A stretch of 64,000 nt of DNA from Pseudoclavibacter caeni (GCF_008831125.1 NZ_WBKA01000001.1:496001-560000), one strand, 5' to 3'. Counted from the stretch's first letter, positions 16,704 to 25,370 are shown. The notes: generated by a model not told the origin, from the letters alone. Program-made: numbers and translations.

Positions 16704-17946
16704 GGGCGTCGTACCAGTCCTGGGCGGCGGACACCCCGGCCGCGGGGTCGCGGTGGCGGGTGCCGAGGCGGGCGAGCACCGCGCCGAGCGCGGCGAGCGT
16801 GGTGAGCACCGTGTCCTCGCGGGCGTTGTAGCCCATCACGCCCACGCGCCAGATGCGGCCGGCGAGCGGACCGAACGAGGTGCCGATCTCGATGCCGAAC
16901 CGCGACAGCAGCATCCCCCGCACCGCCTCGCCGTCGACGTCGTCTGGGATCACCGCGCCGATCACGTTGTGCATGCGGTGCGTCTGGTCGCCGAACAGCT
17001 CGAGCCCCAGCCCCTGCAGCCCGACCGCCATCGCCGCCCCGTGCCGTGCGTGACGGGCCACGGCGTGGTCCATGCCCTCCAGCACGAGCAGCCGCGCGCA
17101 CTCGCGGGCGGCGTACAGCATCGCTGTGGCCTCGGTATGATGGTTCAGCCGGCGCGGCCCCCAGTAGTCGATGATCTGGCCGAGATCCAGGTAGTTCGAG
17201 CGGATCACATCGCCGTCGACCCGGTCGCCCGGGGCGCGGATGCCGGCCTCCACCCGCGACCGCGTCCGCACGACCGCCACCGCGCGGTCGGAGAGGCTCA
17301 CCGGGGAGGCGCCGGAGGGCCCGGCCAGGCACTTCTGCAGCCCGGCGCTGGCGGCGTCCACGCACCAGTCGTCCATCTCGAACGGGTTGCCGCCCAGCGA
17401 GGCGGTCGTGTCCGTGTACAACAGCACGCCGCGCTCGCGGCAGGCGGGCCCGATCTGGTCGAGGGGCTGGGCGATCGTCGTTGCGGTGTCACCGTGCACG
17501 ATCGCGACCAGGCGCGGATGCACCCGGTCGATCTCGTCGATCACGCGCTGCTGGTCGAAGGCCCGTCCCCACTCCTCGTCGATGGTGTGGACCTCGGCGC
17601 CGGCGCGGGAGGCGATCTCCGCGAGCAGTCCGCCGAAGCGGCCGAACACCGGGACGAGCACCCGGTCGCCCGGGGCGATCAGGCTCACGATGGCGGCCTC
17701 GATCCCCGCCCGGGAGGTGCCGTCGACGACGAGGGTCGCGTCGTTGGCGGTGCGGAAGACCGTGCGGTACAGCTCCATCGTCTGCGTCATGAACGCGGTC
17801 ATCGCCGGGTCGAATTGGCCGATCAGCGGGCTGGCGAGCACCTGCGAGACGCGGGGGTCGGCGTTGATCGGGCCGGGGCCCATCAGCAGCCGGGTGGGCG
17901 GGGTCAGCGGGGCGAGCGCCTCGGGCGACGGGTCTGGAGCGGTCAT
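16687..17946 (-). CDS. pucG: (S)-ureidoglycine-glyoxylate aminotransferase
   Basis: A 419-residue class V PLP aminotransferase. The PLP Lys is Lys205 in SAGLQKCLAGPSG, and LLMGPGPINADPRV and WRVGVMGYNAR are typical of the PucG/serine-glyoxylate branch. It would transfer the amino group of ureidoglycine to glyoxylate, giving glycine and oxalurate. It heads the minus-strand operon pucG-allC-rpiR-uraD-hiuH. The start has a near-perfect AAGGAGG ribosome site 6 bases upstream. Serine-glyoxylate aminotransferase is the main alternative, but the operon argues for PucG. Confidence 0.88.
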   Translation of the reverse strand: MTAPDPSPEALAPLTPPTRLLMGPGPINADPRVSQVLASPLIGQFDPAMTAFMTQTMELYRTVFRTANDATLVVDGTSRAGIEAAIVSLIAPGDRVLVPVFGRFGGLLAEIASRAGAEVHTIDEEWGRAFDQQRVIDEIDRVHPRLVAIVHGDTATTIAQPLDQIGPACRERGVLLYTDTTASLGGNPFEMDDWCVDAASAGLQKCLAGPSGASPVSLSDRAVAVVRTRSRVEAGIRAPGDRVDGDVIRSNYLDLGQIIDYWGPRRLNHHTEATAMLYAARECARLLVLEGMDHAVARHARHGAAMAVGLQGLGLELFGDQTHRMHNVIGAVIPDDVDGEAVRGMLLSRFGIEIGTSFGPLAGRIWRVGVMGYNAREDTVLTTLAALGAVLARLGTRHRDPAAGVSAAQDWYDAHALAD

Positions 17947-18032
17947 GGCAGCCTCCTTCGTCGCCGGGCGGGCCGCTCGTGCGGTACGGGCCCCGAACCC
18001 GGCAGTGGAATCAGGATTTCGCCGAGGAGTCT

Positions 18033-18053
18033 ACTGAAAGACTGTTTCAGTCT
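18033..18053. promoter_or_regulatory. Two overlapping perfect inverted repeats upstream of pucG
   Basis: ACTGAAA-N5-TTTCAGT (18033-18051) is a perfect 7-5-7 repeat. Interleaved with it, AGACTG-N3-CAGTCT (18039-18053) is a perfect 6-3-6 repeat. The site is about 90 bases upstream of the pucG ATG and touches a possible -10 (TAGACT read on the minus strand, 18028-18033). It is the best operator candidate for the RpiR-type regulator encoded in the operon. Confidence 0.6.
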
Positions 18054-18150
18054 GGTTACGCGGGTGCCGGGATGCGACCGCGCAGGACCCGGCCGTCGTC
18101 GGGGCCGATGGGCCTGCGTCAGACGGGGAGGGCGGCCTCGCCGGCCGTGC

Positions 18151-19488
18151 TCAGCCGCGCAGGTGGTCGAACGACCACTCCCGCTCGGTGAGCAGGCGGG
18201 CGATCGTGAGCCCCACCGCCAGCGCCATGATCGCCGCGAGCGCCTGCACTCCGTGCTCGGCGGCCGGCACGATGTCCCCGGCCTGCAGATACACGAGCGA
18301 GCGGTAGGCGCTCGACCCGGGCACCATGATGAGCACCGCCGGCACGGTGAGGGTGATGCGCGGGGCGTCGAGGCGGGTGGCGATCACCCAGGCGAGCAGA
18401 CCGACGAGCAAGGCGGCGAGCCCGGTGGCCAGCTGGGCGGGCCAGCCCACGTCGCCGGCGGCCAGGCGCAGCGCGTTGGCGACTGCGCCCACCCCGGCGG
18501 CGCCGAGCGCGATCGGGAAGGGTGTGTTGAACATCATCGCGAACCCGGTGACCGCGATGAACCCGGCGATGAGACGGGAGCCCGCCAGCACCCACAGCGG
18601 CCAGTCAGGGGTGGGGGCCACGGTCGGCTGCAGTGCGAAGGCCTCGGCCACTCCCCAGGCACCCAGTGATACGGCGGCGAGCACGAGGGTCGCGTACGCG
18701 AGCCGGCCGATCGCGGAGCTGAGATCGAGCCGAGCGAGGTCGAGGGTCGCGGTGACGAGCGGGAACCCGGGCACGAGCAGCAGCAGTGCCGAGGTGAATC
18801 CGGCATCGTGCTGGGGGCTGACCTGGCCGCTCAGGGCGGCGAGCGCCCCGGTGAAGACCACATAGCCGAGTGCGGCGACGAGGCCGGCGACACCGTACAT
18901 GGCCAGCTGGTTGATCCGCATCCGGGTGAGAGTGACGCGCACCCACTGGGCGATCGCGACCGACAAGGCCACTCCCAGACACTCCTGCCAGCCGCCGTTG
19001 TTGAGGAACGCGAATCCGGAGCAGGCCATCACCGCGGCGATGAGCGTCAGCCAGGTGGGGTAGTGGCGGGGTCGGCCGGCGATGCGGTCGAGGCGGCGGT
19101 CGAGCTCGTCGGGCATCATCCCGGCAGGCATGTGGTGGGAGAGCCGTTCGAGCTCGACGATGCGGTCGGAGTCGACTCCGCCGACGCGCACCTCGGCGAC
19201 GCGGGTGCGGAAGATCATGCCGCGGAAGAACGTGGTGACGATCTCGGTGGCCGTCACCTGGGTGTGCAGCGAGGTGATGCCGAGCGCGCGGGCCGCCCGC
19301 GACATCGCCTGCTTGATGCGGAACGAGCTCGACCCCGCCTGCAGCATCATCATGCCCAGTCGCATGATCGCGTTGGACTTCTCGATCAGGTGCACGGGCT
19401 CCAGCGAGATCTCGCCGGTGGGGGAGGGATCGCCGGGGGTGTCGGGAGCGGTGGGGCTGTCGGGGGTGTGGTGCCGCATGGGCGTCAT
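18151..19488 (-). CDS. ThrE-type threonine/serine exporter family protein
   Basis: A 445-residue membrane protein joining the two ThrE modules (ThrE and ThrE_2). The N-terminal soluble region contains MRLGMMMLQAGSSSFRIKQAM and the TATEIVTTFFRG segment typical of the family, and about ten hydrophobic segments follow from residue 150 onwards. VPGSSAYRSLVYLQAGD near the C-terminus is the second-module signature. Corynebacterium ThrE exports threonine and serine; the substrate here is inferred only from family. The ATG at 19488 has a GGTGGGAGA ribosome site; an in-frame ATG lies three codons on. It appears monocistronic. Confidence 0.82.
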   Translation of the reverse strand: MTPMRHHTPDSPTAPDTPGDPSPTGEISLEPVHLIEKSNAIMRLGMMMLQAGSSSFRIKQAMSRAARALGITSLHTQVTATEIVTTFFRGMIFRTRVAEVRVGGVDSDRIVELERLSHHMPAGMMPDELDRRLDRIAGRPRHYPTWLTLIAAVMACSGFAFLNNGGWQECLGVALSVAIAQWVRVTLTRMRINQLAMYGVAGLVAALGYVVFTGALAALSGQVSPQHDAGFTSALLLLVPGFPLVTATLDLARLDLSSAIGRLAYATLVLAAVSLGAWGVAEAFALQPTVAPTPDWPLWVLAGSRLIAGFIAVTGFAMMFNTPFPIALGAAGVGAVANALRLAAGDVGWPAQLATGLAALLVGLLAWVIATRLDAPRITLTVPAVLIMVPGSSAYRSLVYLQAGDIVPAAEHGVQALAAIMALAVGLTIARLLTEREWSFDHLRG

Positions 19489-19616
19489 TCTCCCACCGAC
19501 GGCCGGTCGTCCGCCGGTGACCTCGGGGCACGGGCGCGGTCGGACCGGATGGGGCGGTCTCGACGGAGGCCGCCCCGTCATCGGTGCCCGATCCGGGCCA
19601 TGCCCTCGAGTCGGGG

Positions 19617-20177
19617 TCAGGCCGCGGCGGAGAGCGCCTGCTGCGTGCCGCTCGAGCGGTGGCTCGAGGTCTGGCTGCTGGAATCGGACGACCCCGAGTC
19701 AGACGAGCCGGAGTCCGACCCGCCGCCCTGCGGAGGCTGGCCGCCCTCACCCATCTGGGGCATCTCGCCACCCTCACCCATCTGGGGCATCTGCATCTGC
19801 CCGCCGGGCCCCTGTTGCGAGCTGGAGCTCTTGGTGACGAGCGTGCCGACCAGGAACCCCAGCCCGAAGAGGATGACGGCGACAAGCACGATGCCGATCC
19901 ACTTGCTGATTGTGCGCTTGCGGCTGGCGCTGCCGGGCGCCGTCGGCGCCGGCTGGACGGGCGGCTGGACGCCGCCGCCGCCCGTGGCGGCTGAAGCGCC
20001 GGCTGGTGCGGCGACGCCGGTCTGCTGCGTGGGCCGCTGCGGCGGGGCCGCCGGGGTCGCTTCCGGGGTGCTCTGCGGCCAGGGCTGGCCGGCGGGCTGT
20101 CCTGCCGGGGTCGCCGGTGTGGCGGGCTGCTGCCCGGTGGATCCGGTACCGCCGTTCGGCTGCTGTGGACTGGTCAT
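19617..20177 (-). CDS. Pro/Gln/Ser-rich single-pass membrane protein
   Basis: A 186-residue protein of low complexity. The N-terminal 95 residues are rich in Pro, Gln, Thr and Ala. One membrane segment (WIGIVLVAVILFGLGFLVGTL) lies near residues 105-125, preceded by a basic RKR stop signal. An outer Ser/Gly/Met-rich tail follows, with a perfect tandem PQMGEGG repeat encoded by a 24-base direct repeat near 19744-19793. The ribosome site AGAAGGAG supports the ATG. It lies 128 bases downstream of the MacB-like permease gene, so it is probably part of that efflux operon. No enzyme motif is visible. Confidence 0.7.
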   Translation of the reverse strand: MTSPQQPNGGTGSTGQQPATPATPAGQPAGQPWPQSTPEATPAAPPQRPTQQTGVAAPAGASAATGGGGVQPPVQPAPTAPGSASRKRTISKWIGIVLVAVILFGLGFLVGTLVTKSSSSQQGPGGQMQMPQMGEGGEMPQMGEGGQPPQGGGSDSGSSDSGSSDSSSQTSSHRSSGTQQALSAAA

Positions 20178-20305
20178 CTGCGTGCTCCTTCTCTTCTGGG
20201 GCCCTTCTGGGCTCTGGGCTGTTCTGTGCTCTGGGCGTCTGCACATGACGCACCGTCCGGGTCGGGATGTCGTGGGGCTCGTCCTCGTCGTGGTTCGTGG
20301 TCGGG

Positions 20306-21580
20306 TCATTCGGCTCGCAGTGCCTGGATTGGTCGCATCCGGGCGGCCCGGGCGGCCGGATACGCCCCGAAGAACACGCCGATCGCGACCGAGACGTCCA
20401 GTGCGAGCGGGATGGACCAGACGAGCACGACCGGCTGGGTGCCGTTGATCTCGAAGTGCGCGCCGATGAGTGCCAGGGCGACGCCGAGCAGGCCGCCACC
20501 CAGCGTCAGCACCGCCGCCTCCACCAGGAACTGGGCGAGGATCACCCCGCGGGTCGCGCCGAGCGCCTTGCGGATGCCGATCTCGCGGGTGCGCTCGGTG
20601 ACCGAGACGAGCATCACGTTCGTCACGCCGATGCCGCCGACGAGCAGACTGATCGCCGCAACCGCGCCGAGCAGGGTGGTGAAGCTCTGCGCACTGGCGG
20701 CCTGGGTCTTCAACAGCGATGACTGGTTGACGATCTGGTACGGGCTCGAGCTCGACGAGCTCGAGCCGCTGCGCGAGGACGATCCGCTGCCCGCATCCGA
20801 CGACCCCTGCGTCCCGCTCGCGCTCGACGACGAGGACGACACCTCGAGCAGCTGGTCGAGCAGCACCTCGAGCTCGCCCTCTGCGGCGTCGACGGAGTCG
20901 GCGTCGGTGGCGGTGACGGTCAGCGTGCTGATGTCGTCGAAGCCGGTGAACGAGCGCTGCACGCGGGCGAGCGGGGCGATGACGACCGAGTCGGCGTCAG
21001 CCGTGCTGGTCGACGACTGCGCGGCCATAATGCCTTTGACGGTGTAGGCGGTGCCGTCGATGTCGATCGTCGAGCCCAGTGCGGCGCGCGCCGAGCCGAA
21101 CAGGTCGGTCGCGGTGGTCTGGCCGAGCACCACGACCTTGGATGCCAGCTCGTCGTCGGCGTCGGTGAAGGGCGAGCCCGAGGCGACCTCGTGCGTGCCG
21201 AGTGTGAAGTAGTCGGCGGTGGTGCCGATCACTGACACGCTGTCGCTGGAGGTGCCGTCGGCCGAGACGGTCTGCGACGTGCTCACCTGGGGGATCACCT
21301 TGGCGACGTGGCCGAGCCCGGCGGCGGCGACGCGGTCGGCGACGTCGGTGGTCAGCCCCTGCGACGAGGACGAGCCCTGCTGCGTGGCGCGGACGGTCAG
21401 CGTCGTCGTGCCGAGGCTGTTGATCTGGCTCTGGATCTCGGTGGCCGACCCGTTGCCCACGGCGAGCAGCAGGATCACGCTGGCGACGCTGATGAGCACG
21501 CCGAGCATCGTCAGGACCGAGCGCAGCGGGTTCGCGGCCACGCCGTGCCAGGCGGAGCGGAGGATCTCGGCGGGGTTCAT
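20306..21580 (-). CDS. MacB/FtsX-type ABC transporter permease
   Basis: A 424-residue permease of the MacB family: an N-terminal membrane segment (SVLTMLGVLISVASVILLLAVG), a large extracytoplasmic MacB_PCD domain (residues about 50-290), and a C-terminal FtsX domain with three membrane segments including GGIGVTNVMLVSVTERTREIGIRKALGA. The extracytoplasmic domain ends in a long Ser/Gly-rich stretch (about residues 238-270) before the FtsX part. The ATG at 21580 overlaps the ATPase stop (ATGA) and has a CAGGAG ribosome site. With the ATPase and the adaptor protein it would form a MacAB-like efflux machine; the cargo is unknown. Confidence 0.88.
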   Translation of the reverse strand: MNPAEILRSAWHGVAANPLRSVLTMLGVLISVASVILLLAVGNGSATEIQSQINSLGTTTLTVRATQQGSSSSQGLTTDVADRVAAAGLGHVAKVIPQVSTSQTVSADGTSSDSVSVIGTTADYFTLGTHEVASGSPFTDADDELASKVVVLGQTTATDLFGSARAALGSTIDIDGTAYTVKGIMAAQSSTSTADADSVVIAPLARVQRSFTGFDDISTLTVTATDADSVDAAEGELEVLLDQLLEVSSSSSSASGTQGSSDAGSGSSSRSGSSSSSSSPYQIVNQSSLLKTQAASAQSFTTLLGAVAAISLLVGGIGVTNVMLVSVTERTREIGIRKALGATRGVILAQFLVEAAVLTLGGGLLGVALALIGAHFEINGTQPVVLVWSIPLALDVSVAIGVFFGAYPAARAARMRPIQALRAE

Positions 21581-22485
21581 GCGGTCTCCTGCACCGGTAC
21601 GGTCGAGACCGCGGTGATCGGCATCGGTGTGGTCTGGAGCCACGTGGTCTGGGGTCGCGCGGCATGCGCGCCGTGGGGCGGCTGCGCGCCCCCGTCCGCC
21701 ACGGGCTGGTCGACGGGTGTCGCGGCGCGGGCCGCCTGGGCGGCGCGGACGCGATCGGCACGGTGCATGTCCGCCCCGGTCGCGCGGTCGGCGACGATGC
21801 GGCCGTCGCACAGGACGAGGACGCGGTCGGCTCGTTCGGCCACGTCGTCCTCGTGCGTGATCATCACGATCGTGCGGCCGCCGACGGCGAGCTCGTCGAA
21901 CAGGTCGAGCACGTCGTTCGTCGCGACGCTGTCGAGGTTGCCGGTGGGCTCGTCGGCGAGGATGATCGCTGGCTCGGTGACGACGGCGCGGGCGAGTGCG
22001 ACGCGCTGCTGCTGGCCGCCCGAGAGCTGCTGGGGGATGTGGTCGGCGCGCTGGGCGAGCCCCACGCGCTCCAGTGCCCGGGCCGCGCGCTCGTGCCGCT
22101 CGGCCCGGCCGACTCCGCCGTAGACGAGGGGCAGCTCGACGTTCGCCTGCGCGGTCATCTTCGGGATGAGGTTGAACGCCTGGAAGACGAACCCGATCTT
22201 GCGGTTGCGCACGTGCGCGAGCTCGTTCTCGGCCAGGTCGGCGACGTCGACGCCGTCGATGCGGTAGACGCCGCCGCTGGCGACGTCGAGGCAGCCGAGC
22301 ACGTTCATGATCGTCGACTTGCCCGAGCCCGACGGGCCCATGATCGCGATGTACTCGCCGCGGTGCACGTCGAGGCTGACGCCCTTGAGCGCGTGCACCA
22401 CGCTCTCGCCGGTGCCGTAGACCTGCTCCACCTGCTCGAGGCGCAGCACGACGTCGCCGGTCTGGTCAGTTGCCACCGGGACCAC
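21577..22485 (-). CDS. MacB/LolD-type ABC transporter ATP-binding protein
   Basis: A 302-residue ATPase with Walker A GPSGSGKST (near residue 50), Q-loop FVFQAFNLIP, signature LSGGQQQRVALARA, Walker B IILADEPTGNLD and switch H-loop MITHED. This is the type that drives FtsX-like permeases in mechanotransmission exporters. About 70 extra residues rich in Ala, Pro and Gln follow the ATPase core. Its start lies 20 bases inside the adaptor gene, and its stop overlaps the permease start, so the three are translated together. Confidence 0.93.
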   Translation of the reverse strand: MVPVATDQTGDVVLRLEQVEQVYGTGESVVHALKGVSLDVHRGEYIAIMGPSGSGKSTIMNVLGCLDVASGGVYRIDGVDVADLAENELAHVRNRKIGFVFQAFNLIPKMTAQANVELPLVYGGVGRAERHERAARALERVGLAQRADHIPQQLSGGQQQRVALARAVVTEPAIILADEPTGNLDSVATNDVLDLFDELAVGGRTIVMITHEDDVAERADRVLVLCDGRIVADRATGADMHRADRVRAAQAARAATPVDQPVADGGAQPPHGAHAARPQTTWLQTTPMPITAVSTVPVQETA

Positions 22486-23833
22486 CGCCCATCCCGCCCT
22501 GGGGCATCTCGCCGCCGGAGCCGCTCATGCCGCTCATGCCGCCGGAGCCGCTCATGCTCCCGCTCGACGAGCCGGAGCTCGAGCTGCTCGAGTTCGACGA
22601 CGACTCCTCCGAGACGGTGCCGATGACGACCCGCTGTCCGGCGGTCAGCCCCGACGTGATGACCGTGCCCTCGTCACCGACGAGCCCGGTGGTCACCGGG
22701 ACGGTGGACGTGTTCCCGCTGTCGTCGACGACGTCGACGGTCGACGTGTCGCCATCGGTGGTGATCGCCGCGGACGGGACGTACAGGGCGTCGGTCGCCG
22801 AGCTCGCCGTGGTGATCGTGGCGGTGGCGCTGCTGCCGATCCTGGCCCCGTCGGGCACCGAGTCCAGCTTGATCACGGTGGCGAAGGTGACCACCGAGTT
22901 GCTGGTGGTGCCGGTGGGGGAGATGCTGTAGACCGTCGCGTCGACGGTGGTGTCGTCCACGGCCGGCAGGGTGACCGTCGCGGCCTGGCCGACCTGCACG
23001 CTCGCGATGTCGGCCTCCGGCACGGATGCGGAGATCGTGTAGCCGGACGTGTCGGCGATCGTGACCACGGACGTCGACGAGCCGGAGCCGCTGGACGAGC
23101 TCGATCCGCTCGACGTGCTGGAGCCGCTCGTTCCCGACCCGCCGCTGGCCGTGGAGCCCGTCGTGCTCGATCCGCTCGACGAGGAGGAGGTCGAGCTCGA
23201 CGAGCTCGACGAACCGCCGGAGACGCTCTGCCCGACCGTGCCGTCGACAGCGACGACGAGCCCGGCGATCGGGGCGGTGAGCGTGGCCGCGGCTCGATTC
23301 TGCTGTGCCTCCGTGAGCGCCCGGGTGGCGGTGGTGACGGTGGTCTGCGCCTGTTCGACACCGCTCTGCGCAGAGTCGACCTCCTGGGTGCTCACCGTCG
23401 TGGTGGTCTCGCCCGTACGCTGGTCGGTCGTCGTGGTGCCGGCCTCGGCCTCGGAGAGCTGGGTCTGCGCGCGGGTCAGCGCGTTCCTCGCGTTCGTGAG
23501 CGTCGTCTTCGCGTCGCTCACCGCGGTGTCGAGATCGGCCGTCTCAAGGGTGGCGATCGTCTGCCCTTTCTCGACCGTCTGCCCGACGGACACGTCGACC
23601 GTGGCGATCGTGCCGCTCGTCTCGAACGCCGCGTCCGTCTCGCTCAACGCGGCGAGGTTGCCGGAGGCGGTGATGCTCGTGCTCACCGTGCCCTGCTGCA
23701 CGGTCGAGGTGAGCTGGCTGGCGGAGGCCGTGGAGCCACTGGAGGGCTGCAGCACCAACCAGGCGGTCACGGCGATGGCCACGACACCGGCGGCGAGGCC
23801 CGTGTTGGCGAGCACAGGTTTCGAGATTCGCAT
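22466..23833 (-). CDS. MacA-like periplasmic adaptor (HlyD/RND family)
   Basis: A 455-residue membrane fusion protein. One N-terminal membrane anchor (TGLAAGVVAIAVTAWLVL, residues about 11-28) precedes the lipoyl/barrel-sandwich half motif (TSITASGNLAALSETDAAF). A short coiled-coil of about 90 residues (DLDTAVSDAKTTLTNARNAL onwards) follows, then the second lipoyl half TAPIAGLVVAVDGTVGQ. A Ser/Gly low-complexity block of about 50 residues interrupts the protein directly afterwards. Beta-barrel and membrane-proximal domains follow, and a Ser/Gly/Met tail ends it. In a monoderm such adaptors bridge the permease and the cell wall. Confidence 0.87.
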   Translation of the reverse strand: MRISKPVLANTGLAAGVVAIAVTAWLVLQPSSGSTASASQLTSTVQQGTVSTSITASGNLAALSETDAAFETSGTIATVDVSVGQTVEKGQTIATLETADLDTAVSDAKTTLTNARNALTRAQTQLSEAEAGTTTTDQRTGETTTTVSTQEVDSAQSGVEQAQTTVTTATRALTEAQQNRAAATLTAPIAGLVVAVDGTVGQSVSGGSSSSSSSTSSSSSGSSTTGSTASGGSGTSGSSTSSGSSSSSGSGSSTSVVTIADTSGYTISASVPEADIASVQVGQAATVTLPAVDDTTVDATVYSISPTGTTSNSVVTFATVIKLDSVPDGARIGSSATATITTASSATDALYVPSAAITTDGDTSTVDVVDDSGNTSTVPVTTGLVGDEGTVITSGLTAGQRVVIGTVSEESSSNSSSSSSGSSSGSMSGSGGMSGMSGSGGEMPQGGMGGGPGGN

Positions 23834-23854
23834 GCGCTCATGCTCCCGGGCCAG

Positions 23855-23883
23855 CATATGCGCCGGCTGGAACTTTTTGTCGA
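23855..23883 (-). promoter_or_regulatory. Candidate promoter of the MacAB-like efflux operon
   Basis: Read on the minus strand: TCGACA (23883-23878), a 17-base spacer, then CATATG (23860-23855). The -35 matches TTGACA in five of six positions; the -10 match is weak. The predicted start would give a short leader with the GGGAG ribosome site before the adaptor ATG at 23833. Confidence 0.4.
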
Positions 23884-24042
23884 TTGTCTGTGGACGCCGG
23901 CCCTCGACTCCGGCGGGGATGCGGCCGGGCCCGGCAGTCGACAGCGCGCTCCCAGCATGCGCACAGTGGCATCCGCCAGCGTGCAGGACACGGACGGCGT
24001 CGGAGTGCCGGACCGGAGCCATGCGCCACAGAGAGGGGACCG

Positions 24043-24774
24043 ATGCGAGCCGAGCGCTTCGCTGCGACCTGCCGGCGCGACGCCCACCACGTGGAACGAC
24101 GGGGAGACCGCGTCGACGCGATGATGCTGCCCGCGCGCAGCTTCTCGCACGCCTGGGGCGAGCTGCTGCTCGACTGGGCCGCCGGCGAGCCGATCACCTC
24201 GGTGCGGGTGGGACGCCTCGCGGACGCCTACCAGCCGTGGTTCGAGACGGTCGCCGAGAGTGTCTCGCGCCAGCTCGCCCGCTCGCTGGAGCCCGGCGCG
24301 GCCGCCCGACTGCTCGCCTCGCTCGGCGAGTACGGCTTCCACCGCATCAACACCCGGGTGCTGCCCGCGTGGGTCGCGCTCGCGAGCGAGCCCGAGCCCG
24401 GTGACACGATCCTGTCGTGGCAGGCCGGTGCGGCCGCCGCGGCGGAGCGGCTCGACCGGGACGCGGACGCGTTCGGCGCCGCCTGGCGCGCGCTCGCGGC
24501 GGCGGACGTGCTCGTCCCCGCGGACGCGGCGGCCCTGAGCGCGTGGTCCGCCCGTCTCGACGGGGAGCTGCGCCGGTTCACCGCGGCACTGCGGCGACTG
24601 CCGGCGGACGCGGTGCTGCTGCCCGCCCCCGAGCAGCTGCGGGTGAGGCAGACGACCCCGTGCGAGGCGGTGCTGATCCGGCCACGGGCGCGAGACGTCA
24701 TCCCGCTGCCTGACCAGTCGGGCGGGGCGGAGCAGCCGGATGGGGCCGGTCAGCCGGGCGAGGCGGGGCGATGA
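24043..24774 (+). CDS. Protein of unknown function, divergent from the efflux operon
   Basis: A 243-residue soluble protein, mostly helical by composition (many Ala, Leu, Arg, Glu). No signal peptide, membrane segment or known catalytic motif is visible. Distinct stretches are SHAWGELLLDWAAGEPITSVRVG and SLGEYGFHRINTRVLPAWV. The C-terminus is a Gly/Gln/Pro-rich tail. The ATG has a GAGAGGGGA site just upstream. It overlaps the next gene by 4 bases, so the two form an operon divergent from the MacAB-like genes. I do not recognise the family. Confidence 0.65.
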   Translation: MRAERFAATCRRDAHHVERRGDRVDAMMLPARSFSHAWGELLLDWAAGEPITSVRVGRLADAYQPWFETVAESVSRQLARSLEPGAAARLLASLGEYGFHRINTRVLPAWVALASEPEPGDTILSWQAGAAAAAERLDRDADAFGAAWRALAAADVLVPADAAALSAWSARLDGELRRFTAALRRLPADAVLLPAPEQLRVRQTTPCEAVLIRPRARDVIPLPDQSGGAEQPDGAGQPGEAGR

Positions 24775-25370
24775 GGGCGCGTCGGCATCCGCGGCGACGA
24801 TGGCCGGATGTCGCCAGGCAGCCTGCAGACCTCAGGTGGACGGCGCCACGGCATCCCGACATGACCGCGCCGAGGCCGCCACGGCACCGGCGCGGGCTCT
24901 CCCATCGCGCGCTCGCGGTGCGCTGGGCTGTGCTGGTGCTCGTCGTCGGCGTCCTCGTGTGGGGTGTGACCGGCGTGGCCGGGCTTGTCCGCCCAGTGCG
25001 CTCCGCCGACGTCGCCGCCGGTGAGAACGACGTCGATGACGCCGGTGAGGACGGCACCGTCACGGATGGCGATGGGGCCGCCCCGGACGGTGACGCAGAG
25101 GGCGACGGGGCTGACGGTGCGGACGATGGCGCGGCCGCCTCGGCGTCCGCCACTGCGCAGGCCGAGGCGGCCGAGCTCTCCGCCCTCGAGACCCGGCTGC
25201 GCGCCCAGCTCGCCGGGTACACCGCGACGTACTCGGTGACCGTGCGCCTGCTGACCGGCTCCGAGGGCACGATCTCGATCGACGGCACGACCGAGCGTGA
25301 GCCGGCCAGCAGCATCAAGGTGATGATCGCCGTGATCTCCGCGACCGTCTACGCCGCGCTCGTGGGGTGA
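24771..25370 (+). CDS. Truncated membrane-anchored serine hydrolase-like (beta-lactamase fold) protein
   Basis: A 199-residue product: basic N-terminus, one membrane segment (WAVLVLVVGVLVWGVTGVAGL, about residues 52-72), a long acidic Gly/Asp/Ala linker (80-135), then a short extracytoplasmic part ending in EPASSIKVMIAVISATVY. The SSIK at 180-183 looks like the SxxK active site of class A beta-lactamase/DD-peptidase folds, where it is followed by over 200 more residues. Here a stop comes 16 codons later and the converging CYTH-CHAD gene begins to overlap. It looks like the N-terminal remnant of a larger enzyme. A start at 24861 is also possible. Confidence 0.55.
   Translation: MRARRHPRRRWPDVARQPADLRWTAPRHPDMTAPRPPRHRRGLSHRALAVRWAVLVLVVGVLVWGVTGVAGLVRPVRSADVAAGENDVDDAGEDGTVTDGDGAAPDGDAEGDGADGADDGAAASASATAQAEAAELSALETRLRAQLAGYTATYSVTVRLLTGSEGTISIDGTTEREPASSIKVMIAVISATVYAALVG

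Noticed and set aside
16324-18669. A 781-codon plus-strand frame across allC, pucG and the ThrE-type gene
   Set aside because: It spans three well-supported minus-strand genes and an operator region, and its translation is Arg/Gly/His-rich without motifs.
24861-25370. Functional beta-lactamase
   Set aside because: Only the SxxK motif is present; the SDN and KTG-type motifs and most of the fold are absent.
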